DNA of 64,000 nt from Salinispora vitiensis (lineage in GTDB: Bacteria; Actinomycetota; Actinomycetes; Mycobacteriales; Micromonosporaceae): assembly GCF_000378825.1 (NCBI RefSeq), contig NZ_KB900388.1, positions 6,536 to 70,535 on the forward strand. The letters are read 5' to 3'. The first letter of the stretch is position 1, and each line of letters starts with the position of its first letter. The notes below the pieces were generated by a model, which worked only from the letters and a program-made list of their open reading frames with translations, made no database searches and was not told the DNA's origin. Positions 8,903-19,741 of this stretch are shown one piece after another. The translations under genes and the position numbers were made by a program.

Positions 8903-9822
8903 GCCTGCCGGGCAGCCGACGCGACCGCGATCCGGGCGGCGAGGTCGGCGTTGCGCAGGATGATCCGGATGTTCACCGCGAGGCTGGCGCCCTCGGTCGC
9001 GGAGTGGAAGTGTGCCAGCAGGAACGGGGTCACCGCCTTACCGGTGATCCCCTCCCGCCGCAACAGTGTCAGCCCTTCGGTCAGGGTGCGATCGTGTAGT
9101 GCCGGGTCGAGCTGCTCGTCGGTGGGCAGCGGGTTGGCCACGACCAGGCCGCCGGAGTGCAGCCTGTGCTGCTCCTGGGCGGCGAGTGCCGCCGCCACCT
9201 GCTCCGGCGAGTCGACCGACCAGTCCAGGTCGAAGCCGCCGTCGGTGAGGTAGAAGCCGGGGAAACGGCGGGTGCGGTAGCCGACCACCCCGACCCCGAG
9301 TGTCTCCAGGCGTTCCAACGTGGCGCCCGAGTCGAGAATCGACTTCACCCCGGCGCAGACCACGGCGATCGGCGTACGGGCGAGGGTCGTCAGGTCGGCG
9401 GACTCGTCGAAGCTCTGGGCCGCCTCGCGGTGCACGCCGCCGAGACCGCCGGTGGCGAACACTCGGATCCCCGCCGCCGCGGCCACCGCGCTGGTAGCGG
9501 CCACGGTCGTGGCGCCGTCCGCGCCGGTCGCGGCAGCCACGGCGAGATCGCGTACGGAGAGCTTCGCCACATCGTCGACGGTGGCGAGGCGGGTCAGCTC
9601 CGCGTCGTCGAGGCCGACCACGAGCTGGCCGGCGACCATGCCGATGGTGGCCGGTACCGCGCCGGCGTCCCGGACGGTCTGTTCGATCTCGCGGGCCACC
9701 CGAAGGTTGTCCGGCCGGGGCAGGCCGTGCGAGACGATCGTGCTCTCGAGCGCTACCACGGGACGGCCGACGCGTAGCGCGTCGGCGACTTCGGCGCCGT
9801 GTCGGAGGTGAAAGGTGGTCAC
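8899..9822 (-). CDS. psuG: Pseudouridine-5'-phosphate glycosidase
   Basis: Reversibly cleaves the C-C glycosidic bond of pseudouridine 5'-phosphate to uracil and ribose 5-phosphate. The 307-residue product matches the family length (E. coli enzyme 312) and carries [16 protein letters not shown] near the start, [12 protein letters not shown] in the middle and [23 protein letters not shown] at 9822 is chosen because the family starts about 20 residues before the ALEST motif; a longer frame to 9921 would overlap the divergent DUF3039 promoter. Overlaps psuK by 4 bp in one operon. Confidence 0.94.
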   Translation of the reverse strand: MTTFHLRHGAEVADALRVGRPVVALESTIVSHGLPRPDNLRVAREIEQTVRDAGAVPATIGMVAGQLVVGLDDAELTRLATVDDVAKLSVRDLAVAAATGADGATTVAATSAVAAAAGIRVFATGGLGGVHREAAQSFDESADLTTLARTPIAVVCAGVKSILDSGATLERLETLGVGVVGYRTRRFPGFYLTDGGFDLDWSVDSPEQVAAALAAQEQHRLHSGGLVVANPLPTDEQLDPALHDRTLTEGLTLLRREGITGKAVTPFLLAHFHSATEGASLAVNIRIILRNADLAARIAVASAARQA

Positions 9823-9905
9823 AGTGCCCAACCGTACGGCGTCGGTCAGTCGGGCTCGAAGTAGACCGGGCAAAGGGTGACCTGCCAGACTTGGCGGGTG
9901 GAGGT

Positions 9906-10130
9906 ATGGAAGTGAGCACACAGGTTCTCGAGCGTCCCGAGGTGAAGGACGCCGACACCGGTCCCGAGATGTTCCATTACGTGCGCAAAGAGAAGATCGC
10001 CGAGAGTGCCGTGATGGGCACCCACGTCGTGGCGCTCTGCGGCGAGACCTTCCCGGTCACCAAGTCGGCGAAACCGGGCTCACCGGTCTGCCCCAAGTGC
10101 AAGGAGATCTACGAGTCAATGCGGGAGTGA
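9906..10130 (+). CDS. DUF3039 protein
   Basis: A 74-residue actinobacterial protein of the DUF3039 family. It has a conserved core [20 protein letters not shown] and three cysteines (ALCGE then CPKCKE) suggesting a small zinc-binding fold. ATG at 9906 follows GGAGGT; GTG at 9912 is an alternative. It is divergent from psuG and lies upstream of the helicase gene, a neighbourhood widely kept in actinobacteria. Function unknown. Confidence 0.9.
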   Translation: MEVSTQVLERPEVKDADTGPEMFHYVRKEKIAESAVMGTHVVALCGETFPVTKSAKPGSPVCPKCKEIYESMRE

Positions 10131-10383
10131 GTCGACCGCTGGCTGGTCCGCCGCCCGCGTGAGCTGTGGCGGTACCCACCGCTGCGTCCCCCTGCGTTGA
10201 CCGTGGCGTCGAGTGGGGCGTACGGCGCTCGCTGGTTATGCTGGGCGCCGGCCCTCGCGGCACTGCGCGCGGGGGCGTTTTCATGGGCGGCGGCGGCGCC
10301 GATGCCGGTACGGCTCAGGGCGTGCGTTCGTAACCCGCGATCCTCGGTCGGGGCCGTCCCGCCGGCGGTGAGAGGAGCTTCGC

Positions 10384-12117
10384 GTGGCAGCCCGGACGCC
10401 AACGCTCGAGACGTTCCCAGCCCTGCGCGCCTGGCAGCGCCGGGCGCTGGTGGAGTACCTACGTCGGCGGGAGCCGGACTTCACCGCGGTGGCCACGCCG
10501 GGGGCCGGTAAAACCACGTTCGCCCTTCGGGTCGCCGCCGAGCTGCTCGCCGATGGCAGCATCGATGCGATCACCGTGGTAGCCCCGACCGAGCACCTCA
10601 AGACCCAGTGGGCGCAGGCTGCCGCCCGGGTCGGCATCCAGCTCGACGCGGCGTTCCGGAACGCGGATCTGCACTCGTCGGCCGACTTTCACGGTGCGGT
10701 GGTCACCTACGCCCAGGTGGGGATGGCGCCGCAGGTGCACCGGCGGCGCACCCTGACCCGGCGCACCCTGGTCATCCTCGACGAGATCCACCACGCCGGC
10801 GATTCCCGGACCTGGGGGGACGGGGTGCAGGCGGCCTTCGAGGGCGCGGAGCGCCGGCTCATGCTCACCGGCACCCCGTTCCGCTCCGACGACAACCCGA
10901 TCCCGTTCGTCAGCTACGAGCGGGGCGGAGACGGCCTCCTGCGGTCCCGCGCCGATTCCGTCTACGGCTACGCCGACGCGCTGCACGACGGCGTGGTACG
11001 CCCGGTGCTCTTCCTGGCCTACTCGGGGGAGACCCGGTGGCGGACGAACGCCGGTGAGGAGCTGGCCGCCCGGCTCGGGGAGCCGATGACCCAGGACCTG
11101 ATCGCGCAGGCGTGGCGAACCGCGCTCGACCCGGCCGGCGACTGGATGCCGCAGGTGCTGCGGGCGGCGGACGCCCGGCTGACCGTGCTGCGTAACGCCG
11201 GGATGCCCGACGCCGCCGGGCTGGTGATCGCCAGCGACCAGCAGGCCGCCCGGTCGTACGCGAAGCTCATCGAGCAGGTGACCGGGGAGAAGGCCGCCGT
11301 GGTGCTCTCCGACGACGCGGGCGCCTCGGACCGGATCGCGACGTTCACGACGGCTGAGCAGCGTTGGCTGGTGGCGGTCCGGATGGTCTCCGAAGGGGTG
11401 GATATCCCGCGGCTCGCCGTCGGCGTCTACGCCACCAGCGCCAGCACCCCGCTCTACTTCGCCCAGGCCATCGGGCGGTTCGTCCGGGCCCGCCGGCCGG
11501 GGGAGACGGCATCGGTCTTCCTGCCCAGCGTCCCGCACCTGCTCGGCCTCGCCAGCGAGATGGAAGCGGAGCGGGATCATGTGCTGGGCAAGCCGAAGGA
11601 CCAGGATGGCTTCGACGACGACCTGCTGGAGCGCGCCCAGCGGGACGACCAGGCCAGCGGTGAGTTGGAGAAGCGGTTCGCCGCGCTCTCAGCGACCGCC
11701 GAACTGGATCAGGTGATCTTTGACGGCGCGTCCTTTGGCACTGCCGCGCAGGCCGGTACGCCGGAGGAGGAGGAGTACCTCGGGCTGCCCGGTCTACTCA
11801 CCGCCGATCAGGTGGCCATGCTGCTGTCCAAGCGGCAGGCCGAGCAGCTCGCCGCGTCGCGACGCCGGGGCACCGTACGGCCGGCTGAGCCGGCCGTGGC
11901 GACCGCTGCCGCCCCGCCGGCGCCGATGGGTGCGGCGCAGCGCCGGGTGGCGCTGCGCCGACAGTTGAACGCCCTGGTGGCTGCCCGGCATCACCACACC
12001 GGCCAGCCGCACGGCAAGATCCATGCGGAGCTTCGCCGTCGCTGTGGTGGTCCGCCCAGCGCCCAGGCGACGATTGAGCAGTTGGAGGAGCGGATCGCCA
12101 CCGTGCAGACGCTCTGA
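10384..12117 (+). CDS. SF2 DEAD/DEAH-box helicase
   Basis: Predicted ATP-dependent nucleic-acid helicase of 577 residues. Motif I is TPGAGKTT (about residues 38-45), motif II is DEIH in LVILDEIHHAG, motif III-like is LTGTPFRSD and motif VI is QAIGRFVRARRPGE. The RecA-like core occupies roughly residues 10-400; the C-terminal third is Ala/Arg-rich and helical, with no recognised domain. GTG at 10384 follows GAGAGGAG. Restriction-enzyme R-subunit helicases share this core, but no methylase or nuclease gene is nearby. A strong hairpin follows the gene. Target nucleic acid unknown. Confidence 0.88.
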   Translation: MAARTPTLETFPALRAWQRRALVEYLRRREPDFTAVATPGAGKTTFALRVAAELLADGSIDAITVVAPTEHLKTQWAQAAARVGIQLDAAFRNADLHSSADFHGAVVTYAQVGMAPQVHRRRTLTRRTLVILDEIHHAGDSRTWGDGVQAAFEGAERRLMLTGTPFRSDDNPIPFVSYERGGDGLLRSRADSVYGYADALHDGVVRPVLFLAYSGETRWRTNAGEELAARLGEPMTQDLIAQAWRTALDPAGDWMPQVLRAADARLTVLRNAGMPDAAGLVIASDQQAARSYAKLIEQVTGEKAAVVLSDDAGASDRIATFTTAEQRWLVAVRMVSEGVDIPRLAVGVYATSASTPLYFAQAIGRFVRARRPGETASVFLPSVPHLLGLASEMEAERDHVLGKPKDQDGFDDDLLERAQRDDQASGELEKRFAALSATAELDQVIFDGASFGTAAQAGTPEEEEYLGLPGLLTADQVAMLLSKRQAEQLAASRRRGTVRPAEPAVATAAAPPAPMGAAQRRVALRRQLNALVAARHHHTGQPHGKIHAELRRRCGGPPSAQATIEQLEERIATVQTL

Positions 12118-12259
12118 CCCGCCCCGCAGCCGACCGGGGCACCGGGACCGGGAACGGCGGCTAACGGACACGAGGACGGTAGTCACCGGGCAAGAAACGG
12201 TAGCCGTGGACAAGAGGGCGGTCGGCGCGGGGAAGAGGACAGTCGGCGCCGGAGACGAC

Positions 12260-12294
12260 AAAGCCGGCCGGGCCCAGCGGGCCCGGCCGGCTTT
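12260..12294. terminator. Strong bidirectional hairpin terminator
   Basis: A perfect 16-bp stem (12260-12275 with 12279-12294) closes a 3-base loop and is bordered by AAA on the left and TTT on the right, so it can act in both directions. It sits between the convergent helicase and DUF7455 genes. Confidence 0.9.
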
Positions 12295-12314
12295 GCATGT
12301 TCAGTTGCGGATCC

Positions 12315-12548
12315 TCAGTTGGTCATCAGATCGGCGCCACGCCAGCTGAACTCCGGGTCTGCTGCGTACCGCACAGTGATCTTGACGAGATCCTCCGCGT
12401 ACTTGTTCGCGTGATGTCCGCAAAATACCAGTTCCCCGCCGCCAGCAAGGGTAATGCGGAGCTTGCCGGCGGCATTGCAGCGGTCGCACCGTTCATCGGC
12501 GGCCGGGGGGCTCACCGTCTCGGGCGGCGGCGTGAGGGTCGGGGTCAT
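12315..12548 (-). CDS. DUF7455 small zinc-finger-like protein
   Basis: A 77-residue protein with CDRCNAAG and, 20 residues later, FCGHHANKYAEDL: a CxxC plus CxHH arrangement suggesting one zinc ion. ATG at 12548 follows GAGGAGG. The Pro/Thr-rich N-terminus is probably disordered. It lies downstream of sigA on the same strand with a gap of about 280 bp and its own likely promoter, an arrangement common in actinobacteria. Role unknown. Confidence 0.85.
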   Translation of the reverse strand: MTPTLTPPPETVSPPAADERCDRCNAAGKLRITLAGGGELVFCGHHANKYAEDLVKITVRYAADPEFSWRGADLMTN

Positions 12549-12614
12549 CGCCTTCCTCCTCTGGTCGTCACCGATGAACACTCTCTTCGGTCGTTGCTCA
12601 CCTATCGTGCAACA

Positions 12615-12626
12615 CCCTGATCAGGG
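12615..12626. promoter_or_regulatory. 12-bp palindrome upstream of DUF7455
   Basis: CCCTGATCAGGG is a perfect 12-bp palindrome 67 bp upstream of the DUF7455 start. Nearer the gene GTTGC and GCAAC form a second inverted pair. The 278-bp gap 12549-12826 holds no gene. Possible operator, unproven. Confidence 0.3.
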
Positions 12627-12826
12627 CGCGCGTTCCCTGTCTGCCCGCGGGGGACCGAGGTCACACCTGACTCCGACAGCGTCCCTGCACCAAGGGTGCC
12701 ACGTCAACGATCACAATCGGGCAACCATCCGACCAACGAAGGGGGTTGCGCGGAGAGTGCTCAAACTGACACGCTTGGTTGGTACCTGTCGTGGAGTCTG
12801 GCGCGGACTCGGCCCCGAGCAGGCCC

Positions 12827-14446
<1,620 letters not shown>

Positions 14447-14585
14447 GAATGACCTTCCGGTGGCGAAGAGCGAGCACGGCAGGGTCGTCCGGCGTGGGGC
14501 GGAGCGCGGTGCCGGGCGAGTCGTTGAGGACCCCCGAGTCGCGGGCCAGCCGGTTGAGGCGGTCCGTGGCGCGTGGGCAGGGTGA

Positions 14586-14591
14586 ATTGTA
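14586..14591 (-). promoter_or_regulatory. Candidate sigA -10 box (TACAAT)
   Basis: TACAAT on the minus strand, about 140 bp before the sigA GTG, is the best -10 match in the 282-bp gap shared with suhB; no good -35 lies at 17 bp. A second possible -10, TATCAT, is at 14676-14681. The gap contains no gene. Confidence 0.4.
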
Positions 14592-14728
14592 ACGCTGTCC
14601 ACGGCGATCATTCGGCGGCGCACGCCGGACCACCGCTCGGACCGCCGAATTGGCGCGGATGTGGACTTTGAAAGGATGATACCCGCATATGGTCGCGACC
14701 ACCCCGGTCGTGCGGGAAGGGGACGAGA

Positions 14729-15538
14729 ATGGTCCGCTCGGTACCGGAGCCGCGGGAGCTGCTGGAGATCGCGGTCGAGGTGGCGCGGGAGGCGGCCGCG
14801 ACGGCGTACCGGATGCGCAGCGAGGGCGTTTCGGTGGCCGCGACCAAGACCACCGTCACCGACGTGGTGACCGCGGCCGACCGGGCGGTGGAGCAGCAGG
14901 TGCACGACGCGCTGCGCCGGCTCCGGCCGGGGGACGCCGTGTTGGGTGAGGAGTACGGGGAAGTGGGCGCCGGTGCCGCCGTCCGGTGGATCGTGGATCC
15001 CATCGACGGCACCGTCAACTACCTGTACCGCATCCCGCACAGCGCGGTCTCGCTCGCCGCCGAGGTCGACGGGGTGGTGGTCGCCGGGGTGGTACGCAAT
15101 GTCGTCACCGGCGAGGAGTGGACCGCGACCATCGGAAACGGCGCCTGGCGGGACGGTCAACGGTTGCGCTGCTCCACCGAGCCGGATCTGGGCCAGGCAC
15201 TGGTGGCCACCGGCTTCGGCTACGACCCGCGCCGCCGGCAGCACCAAGCCCGCGTGCTGGCCGAGTTGATTCCGCACCTCCGCGACATCCGTCGGCTCGG
15301 CGCGGCGGCCCTCGACCTCTGTCTCGCCGCCGAGGGGCGGGTGGACGCCTACTACGAGAAGGGGCTGGCCGCCTGGGACCTCGCCGCGGGTGGCCTGGTG
15401 GCCGCCGAGGCCGGACTGCGCGTCGGCGGGCTGGCTGGGGCGGCTGCCGGGCCAGATCTGGTGATCGCCGCGCCCCCGGGGCTCTTCGCGCCGCTGCACG
15501 ACCGGCTAGCTGACCTCGACGCCGCCGGCGGCCCCTGA
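14729..15538 (+). CDS. suhB: Inositol monophosphatase family protein
   Basis: Mg2+-dependent phosphatase of the IMPase/SuhB family, 269 residues. Metal-site motifs: GEEYGE (the usual EE), [14 protein letters not shown] (the DPIDGTxNF signature, with Tyr for the usual Phe) and AAWDLAAGG near residue 217. In actinobacteria such enzymes make myo-inositol for phosphatidylinositol and mycothiol, or hydrolyse histidinol phosphate; the sequence alone does not decide. ATG at 14729 follows GGAAGGGGA. Divergent from sigA. Confidence 0.9.
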   Translation: MVRSVPEPRELLEIAVEVAREAAATAYRMRSEGVSVAATKTTVTDVVTAADRAVEQQVHDALRRLRPGDAVLGEEYGEVGAGAAVRWIVDPIDGTVNYLYRIPHSAVSLAAEVDGVVVAGVVRNVVTGEEWTATIGNGAWRDGQRLRCSTEPDLGQALVATGFGYDPRRRQHQARVLAELIPHLRDIRRLGAAALDLCLAAEGRVDAYYEKGLAAWDLAAGGLVAAEAGLRVGGLAGAAAGPDLVIAAPPGLFAPLHDRLADLDAAGGP

Positions 15539-15560
15539 GCCGCCCTGGGGGCCGTTCCGG

Positions 15561-16085
15561 TCACTCCTCCTGGACCGGGCAGGTGTCGGGCGGCGCCACC
15601 GGTGCCCCGAGGTCACCGAGGGACTGGTTGACCTCGGTGGTGGTGGCAAGCTGCTGGAAGGCGCTGCCCAGGATGATGTCCACGGTGGCGTCGGCGCGCT
15701 CCGGGTCGTACTCGGTCGCGGCGTTGTTCAGGAAGTAGGCCCGCAGCAGGTGCGCCGAACCAACGCCCTTCGGGCCGTACCGCAGGACCGCGATGTCGTC
15801 ACTCTTCGCCGCGTCGCCGGTCTCCTCGACCTGGAACTTCCGATTCCGGAAGTCGTCGGAGATCTTGCTGGCGAGGCCCACCTGGTCGGTCCCGTTGAGT
15901 ACCTTGATCTTTACCTCGGCCGGTTCGCGGAGGGTGACGTCCGCCGCCGGCCAGCCCTCCTGGCAGCCGGCGCCGAGCCCCGCGTTGCTCTGCGTGTCCC
16001 GGACGAGGGCGACAACGCTGAAGATCAGCGCCAGGATCGCCAACAGGGCGACGACTACGAGTGCCCGCACTCGCGCAAAGCTCAT
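15561..16085 (-). CDS. LytR_C-domain membrane-anchored protein
   Basis: A 174-residue protein with an N-terminal membrane anchor (about residues 8-28, VVVALLAILALIFSVVALV) and an extracytoplasmic LytR C-terminal-type domain beginning at VKIKVLNGTDQVGLASKI. LytR_C domains occur alone or behind LCP ligases that attach polymers to peptidoglycan; this one is stand-alone, so a cell-wall accessory role is inferred. ATG at 16085 puts the anchor at the N-terminus. It converges on suhB and is divergent from DUF4193. Confidence 0.85.
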   Translation of the reverse strand: MSFARVRALVVVALLAILALIFSVVALVRDTQSNAGLGAGCQEGWPAADVTLREPAEVKIKVLNGTDQVGLASKISDDFRNRKFQVEETGDAAKSDDIAVLRYGPKGVGSAHLLRAYFLNNAATEYDPERADATVDIILGSAFQQLATTTEVNQSLGDLGAPVAPPDTCPVQEE

Positions 16086-16205
16086 CAAGGTGCTCCCGGG
16101 ACGGAGGAAGGTGACGGTCGTCAGCAGGGGGCGAAGCGCCCGAACGGCCGTCCGGTACGCCGCTGAGGTTAACGGTTGTCCGGCGGCGGCGTGGAAACAG
16201 CCGGA

Positions 16206-16225
16206 CATGCCGGCGCGCCGGCATG
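16206..16225. promoter_or_regulatory. Perfect 20-bp palindrome, candidate operator
   Basis: Half-site CATGCCGGCG followed immediately by its exact reverse complement, with no spacer. It ends four bases before a second perfect palindrome. No T-tract follows, so a terminator is unlikely. Confidence 0.6.
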
Positions 16226-16229
16226 GAAC

Positions 16230-16245
16230 GGGGTAGTACTACCCC
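16230..16245. promoter_or_regulatory. Perfect 16-bp palindrome, candidate operator
   Basis: GGGGTAGTACTACCCC, perfect and spacerless, centred 22 bp from the centre of the 20-bp palindrome (about two helical turns), so two dimers could bind on the same face of the DNA. Confidence 0.6.
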
Positions 16246-16501
16246 TATCTTCATGTCGCCTGAGTCACATTGGGAACAACTTCCTGTGCAGAGGCGTACA
16301 TCTCTTCCACGAGGGCGGTATACATGCCACGCCTGCGGTGGAGGTAAGGTACCGCGCTCGCTGGGGAGTTTCCTGGCGGCGTCGACCCGACTCATGCCGG
16401 GTCGGGTGAACGACACAAGTGGTGGCCGCCCAGCGGAACCGAAACAACGTCGTCCGGCGTTACAACCGGAAGCGACAACATCGATATGGGAGAGTGAACC
16501 G

Positions 16502-16798
16502 ATGGCCACCGACTACGACGCCCCGCGTCGCGACGAGGTCGACCTCGGCGAGGACAGCCTGGAAGAGCTGAAGGCCCGGCGCGTCGACTCACAGTCGGGC
16601 GCCGTGGACGTGGACGAGGCCGAGGTGGCGGAGAGCTTCGAGCTGCCCGGCGCCGACCTGGCCGATGAGGAGTTGACGGTCAAGGTGCTGCCGATGCAGC
16701 AGGACGAGTTCCGTTGCGGGCGCTGCTTCCTGGTGCACCACCGCAGCCAGTTGGCGGCCCAGCGCAACGGCGACCTCATCTGCCGCGAGTGCGTCTGA
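16502..16798 (+). CDS. DUF4193 protein
   Basis: A 98-residue actinobacterial DUF4193 protein. The N-terminal half is acidic (VDVDEAEVAESFELPGADL) and the C-terminus holds a four-Cys zinc ribbon: FRCGRCFLVHHRSQL and LICRECV. ATG at 16502 follows a short GGGAGAG. The acidic arm plus zinc ribbon recalls small RNA-polymerase-associated proteins, but that is only analogy. Preceded by a long control region with twin palindromes. Confidence 0.92.
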   Translation: MATDYDAPRRDEVDLGEDSLEELKARRVDSQSGAVDVDEAEVAESFELPGADLADEELTVKVLPMQQDEFRCGRCFLVHHRSQLAAQRNGDLICRECV

Positions 16799-16942
16799 CC
16801 AGGACGCGAATCGCACTACGGGCGGCGGCTCTGTGCTGGGGCCGCCGCACCCCCCGGTCGTCGTGCGGCGGCCCGGCGGCAACCGCTACACCCGTCCCGG
16901 CCAGCCGTCAGCGCGGCCCAGCCCAGCGGGAGGTCCGGTGCC

Positions 16943-17764
16943 ATGACCGAGCGGGACCCCACCGAGCGGGACAGCATCGAGCCGGACCCCACCGAGCGGG
17001 CCAGCACTGTTGGCGAACCGGTCGGTGACGGCGACGGCCTCGGCGCCACCGTCGCGGAGCTGACCGCCGACGATGTCCCGCCGGCTCGGCGGGGACAACT
17101 CCTCGGTCACCTGGTTGGGCAGGCCCGGACCCGCGGGCTCGGCGACCTGCTCCGGCCGAGGGCGGCGCTCGGCTGGATGGTCGACACCATCGCTGAGATC
17201 GCCCCGCACGTGCCGGTCCGGGACCGGGCCACCCTCCGCCGGCACTTCCCTGACCTCGACGGTGAGGCGCTGGCCGATCGGCTGGTCCGGAACGCCGCCC
17301 GGGCGAGCGCCGGGGTGGGCGCTGCCGGCGGTGGCGTCGCCGCTGTCGAGTGGACGGTGCCCCCGAGCCTGCTCACGGCACCGGTGCTGCTGGCCGCCGA
17401 GACGGTCGCGGTGGTCGCGATTGAGTTGAAGCTAGTCGGGGAGCTACACGAGGTGTACGGGGTGCCGCTGCCCGCCGGTGGCGCCCAGCGGGCGGTGGCG
17501 CTCGTCGTCTCCTGGTCCGGGCGGCGCGGGATCAACCCGATGCGGCCCGGCGTGGGAGTGAGCGCGGTGCTGAGCGCCGCGGCCCGCCGGGAGCTGCGGG
17601 ACCGGCTGGTCAGACGCTTCGGCCGCAACCTCACGACGCTGGGCCCGTTCCTCACCGGCGCGGCTGTCGCGAGCTACCTCAACCGACGGGCCACCCGCGC
17701 GATGTCCGATCTCCTCCGCGCTGATCTCCGACGCCGGGCTGGGGCACCCCCTGACCCGCCGTGA
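16943..17764 (+). CDS. Conserved hypothetical protein, possibly membrane-associated
   Basis: A 273-residue protein with no family I can name. The first 20 residues repeat the unit (T/I)E(R/P)DPTER, encoded by a short tandem DNA repeat. Residues about 135-165 are hydrophobic (PPSLLTAPVLLAAETVAVVA) and the C-terminal part has LTTLGPFLTGAAVASYLNRR, so it may touch the membrane. ATG at 16943 follows GGGAGGT. The layout vaguely recalls EcsC-like proteins, but diagnostic motifs were not found. It converges with DUF3093 with 12 bp between. Confidence 0.75.
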   Translation: MTERDPTERDSIEPDPTERASTVGEPVGDGDGLGATVAELTADDVPPARRGQLLGHLVGQARTRGLGDLLRPRAALGWMVDTIAEIAPHVPVRDRATLRRHFPDLDGEALADRLVRNAARASAGVGAAGGGVAAVEWTVPPSLLTAPVLLAAETVAVVAIELKLVGELHEVYGVPLPAGGAQRAVALVVSWSGRRGINPMRPGVGVSAVLSAAARRELRDRLVRRFGRNLTTLGPFLTGAAVASYLNRRATRAMSDLLRADLRRRAGAPPDPP

Positions 17765-17776
17765 GCGCGGGTCGAC

Positions 17777-18265
17777 TCAGTCCCGACCGGTGTCGGCCGG
17801 GTCTCGGGCGGCGAGGATCGCCTCCGCCAGCTGCACCGGCCGCCGGGTGCTGATCACCCAGAACGGGGTCGGGTCAGCTGGGTCGTCGAGCACCACCTGC
17901 ACGGCGCTGGGGATCCACGGCCGTTGGATCACGAACGCCAGCGGGTCCGCGCCGACACCGAGCACCTCGCGTCGCCCGGCCGCATCCAACGGGATGACAT
18001 CGGCGACGAACCGGGCCGGCAGCCGCGCGTCGTCCACCCGCAACTCGCCGTCGTCAACCGCCACCCGGATCCGGCCCAGCCAGAGCAGGCTCGCCAGGCA
18101 CGCCGGCAGCAGCAGCGCGAACGGCAGCCACGACCGGATGCCCGACGCGCCCATCCAGATTTCCGTGGCGAGTAGCCCGGCCGCGGCGAATCCGCCCAGC
18201 CAGAGCCACCACGGCAGATCGAGCCGTTCGGCGTAACGGGCAGCCGGGGACGAGGAGACGCGCAC
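17777..18265 (-). CDS. DUF3093 membrane protein
   Basis: A 162-residue protein of the actinobacterial DUF3093 family. After [12 protein letters not shown] come two transmembrane segments (about residues 17-35 and 42-60), then a soluble domain containing [20 protein letters not shown] and [17 protein letters not shown] at 18265 is chosen ([15 protein letters not shown]). It is divergent from dut, as in many actinobacteria, which suggests shared control. Function unknown. Confidence 0.87.
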   Translation of the reverse strand: MRVSSSPAARYAERLDLPWWLWLGGFAAAGLLATEIWMGASGIRSWLPFALLLPACLASLLWLGRIRVAVDDGELRVDDARLPARFVADVIPLDAAGRREVLGVGADPLAFVIQRPWIPSAVQVVLDDPADPTPFWVISTRRPVQLAEAILAARDPADTGRD

Positions 18266-18346
18266 GAGATGAAGGGTACGGCGCGCGCCGCGGGGAGTAC
18301 CGGGCAGGATGGGCAGGTCACTCAGGAACCGGAGGAAGAGGGAACC

Positions 18347-18853
18347 GTGACCGATGTCGTACCCGTGCCTGTGCGGCAGCTCGACCCGGGGTTGCCGCTC
18401 CCCTCGTACGCCCATCCCGGCGACGCGGGGGCGGACCTGGTGGCCGCCGCGGATGTGGAGCTGCCCCCCGGTGGCCGGGCCCTGGTGCCGACCGGGGTAG
18501 CCATCGCGTTGCCCGAGGGGTACGTGGGCCTGGTCCACCCCCGTTCGGGTCTGGCGGCCCGGCTCGGCGTGACCGTGCTCAACGCGCCCGGTACGGTCGA
18601 CGCCGGCTACCGGGGTGAGATCCTGGTCAACCTGATCAACCATGATCGGGAGGCGGTGGCTCGGATCGCGCGCGGTGACCGCATCGCACAGCTGGTCGTG
18701 CAGCGGGTGGCCCGGGCGCGGTTCCAACCGGCGGCGGAGCTGCCCGCGTCCCAGCGGGGCGCTGGCGGGCACGGCTCCACCGGCGGCCACGCCGGCCTGG
18801 GTTCGGCCCCGGTGCCGACCGACGGCCGGCAGCCGGTGCCGGAGGTGTCGTGA
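18347..18853 (+). CDS. dut: Deoxyuridine 5'-triphosphate nucleotidohydrolase
   Basis: Trimeric dUTPase converting dUTP to dUMP, keeping uracil out of DNA and feeding thymidylate synthesis. 168 residues with all five motifs in order: [41 protein letters not shown] and C-terminal [11 protein letters not shown] (the His form also seen in mycobacteria). GTG at 18347 follows GGAAGAGGGA and fits the family start ([17 protein letters not shown]); an in-frame ATG at 18269 would add 26 unlikely residues. Confidence 0.95.
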   Translation: MTDVVPVPVRQLDPGLPLPSYAHPGDAGADLVAAADVELPPGGRALVPTGVAIALPEGYVGLVHPRSGLAARLGVTVLNAPGTVDAGYRGEILVNLINHDREAVARIARGDRIAQLVVQRVARARFQPAAELPASQRGAGGHGSTGGHAGLGSAPVPTDGRQPVPEVS

Positions 18854-18935
18854 CACCCGGAGCGGACGCATCGCCGGTAGCGAAGGAAAGTGACAGGGTG
18901 GGCGTGAAGAGCGTGAACAGCGGAGGGTGTACGCA

Positions 18936-19616
18936 GTGATCTTCTCCCGAAAGCGGGCCGGTGCCGAACGGCACCCGCGCGACGAGCGGCCCGAGGCCCA
19001 GGACGCGCACGAAGCGACGAATTCGGCAGCGCCGGCCCCCGGCCCCTACGACGTGACCGAGGCGCCCTCCGGGGTGCAGCGGCTCGACCTGGGGAGCCTG
19101 CAGATTCCGGCGGTCGGCGGGGTCGAGGTGCGGGTGCAGGCTGACCAGCAGGGCGCCGTTCAGCAGGTGGTGCTCGTGCACGGGCAGAGTGCGCTTCAGC
19201 TCGGGGTCTTCGCCGCCCCGCGTAGCGCGGGCATCTGGGACGAGGTGCGCGAGGAGATCCACCGGTCCCTGTCCAACGACGGCGCCACCACCGAGGAGGT
19301 CACGGGTGGGTACGGCGTCGAGCTACGGGCGCAGGTCCCTACCCAGGATGGCCGTACCGACCTGCGGTTCGTCGGCATCGACGGGCCGCGCTGGATGGTC
19401 CGGGCCGTCTACCAGGGCGCGGCGGCGACCGAGCCGGATGCGGCCGGCCCGCTGACCGCCTGTCTGGAGGGCCTCGTCGTTGACCGGGGGCAGGAGGCCC
19501 GGCCGGTGCGGGAGCCGCTGCCCCTGCGCCTGCCCCGAGAGGCCGCGGAACAGACGGCCGGGGAACAGGCGGCCACGGGCTCTGCCGCCGAGCCGAAGCC
19601 GACCCCGCAGGTCTGA
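18936..19616 (+). CDS. DUF3710 protein
   Basis: A 226-residue protein of the actinobacterial DUF3710 family. The charged N-terminus is followed by the core GPYDVTEAP, RLDLGSLQIPAVGGVEVRVQ and PRWMVRAVYQGAA; the C-terminal 50 residues are low complexity. GTG at 18936 follows CGGAGG with 9-bp spacing; GTG 18927 is less likely. It forms the first gene of a probable dut-linked string (DUF3710, OB-fold protein, DUF3159) that is syntenic across actinobacteria. Function unknown. Confidence 0.88.
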   Translation: MIFSRKRAGAERHPRDERPEAQDAHEATNSAAPAPGPYDVTEAPSGVQRLDLGSLQIPAVGGVEVRVQADQQGAVQQVVLVHGQSALQLGVFAAPRSAGIWDEVREEIHRSLSNDGATTEEVTGGYGVELRAQVPTQDGRTDLRFVGIDGPRWMVRAVYQGAAATEPDAAGPLTACLEGLVVDRGQEARPVREPLPLRLPREAAEQTAGEQAATGSAAEPKPTPQV

Positions 19617-19741
19617 CGGCGCTCCACCGACCGCTGGGACCCCTTCCGTCGGCGTACGCTGGCGGGGCGGTCCCGGCGTGCGGTGGGCCGCCCCACCGCC
19701 GGCCCCGGTCGGCCCAGCCCGGAAAGGGTGACGCGGAGGTC

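Larger units (their letters stand above)
16086..16501. other. 416-bp gene-free divergent control region
   Basis: Between the LytR_C and DUF4193 starts there is no convincing ORF. It holds two adjacent perfect palindromes (16206-16225 and 16230-16245) and, closer to DUF4193, a GGAAC at 16273 with CGTA 17 bp later (ECF-sigma-like, weak) and a TATACAT at 16319. The long conserved-looking layout suggests complex control of one or both genes. Confidence 0.6.

Noticed and set aside
16822..16848. Hairpin after DUF4193 as a terminator
   Set aside because: Only 8-bp stem of GCGGCGGC type, no T-tract and common by chance at this GC; not strong enough to list.
16943..17764. Assignment of the hypothetical protein as EcsC family
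   Set aside because: Only a loose topological resemblance; the diagnostic EcsC motifs were not found.
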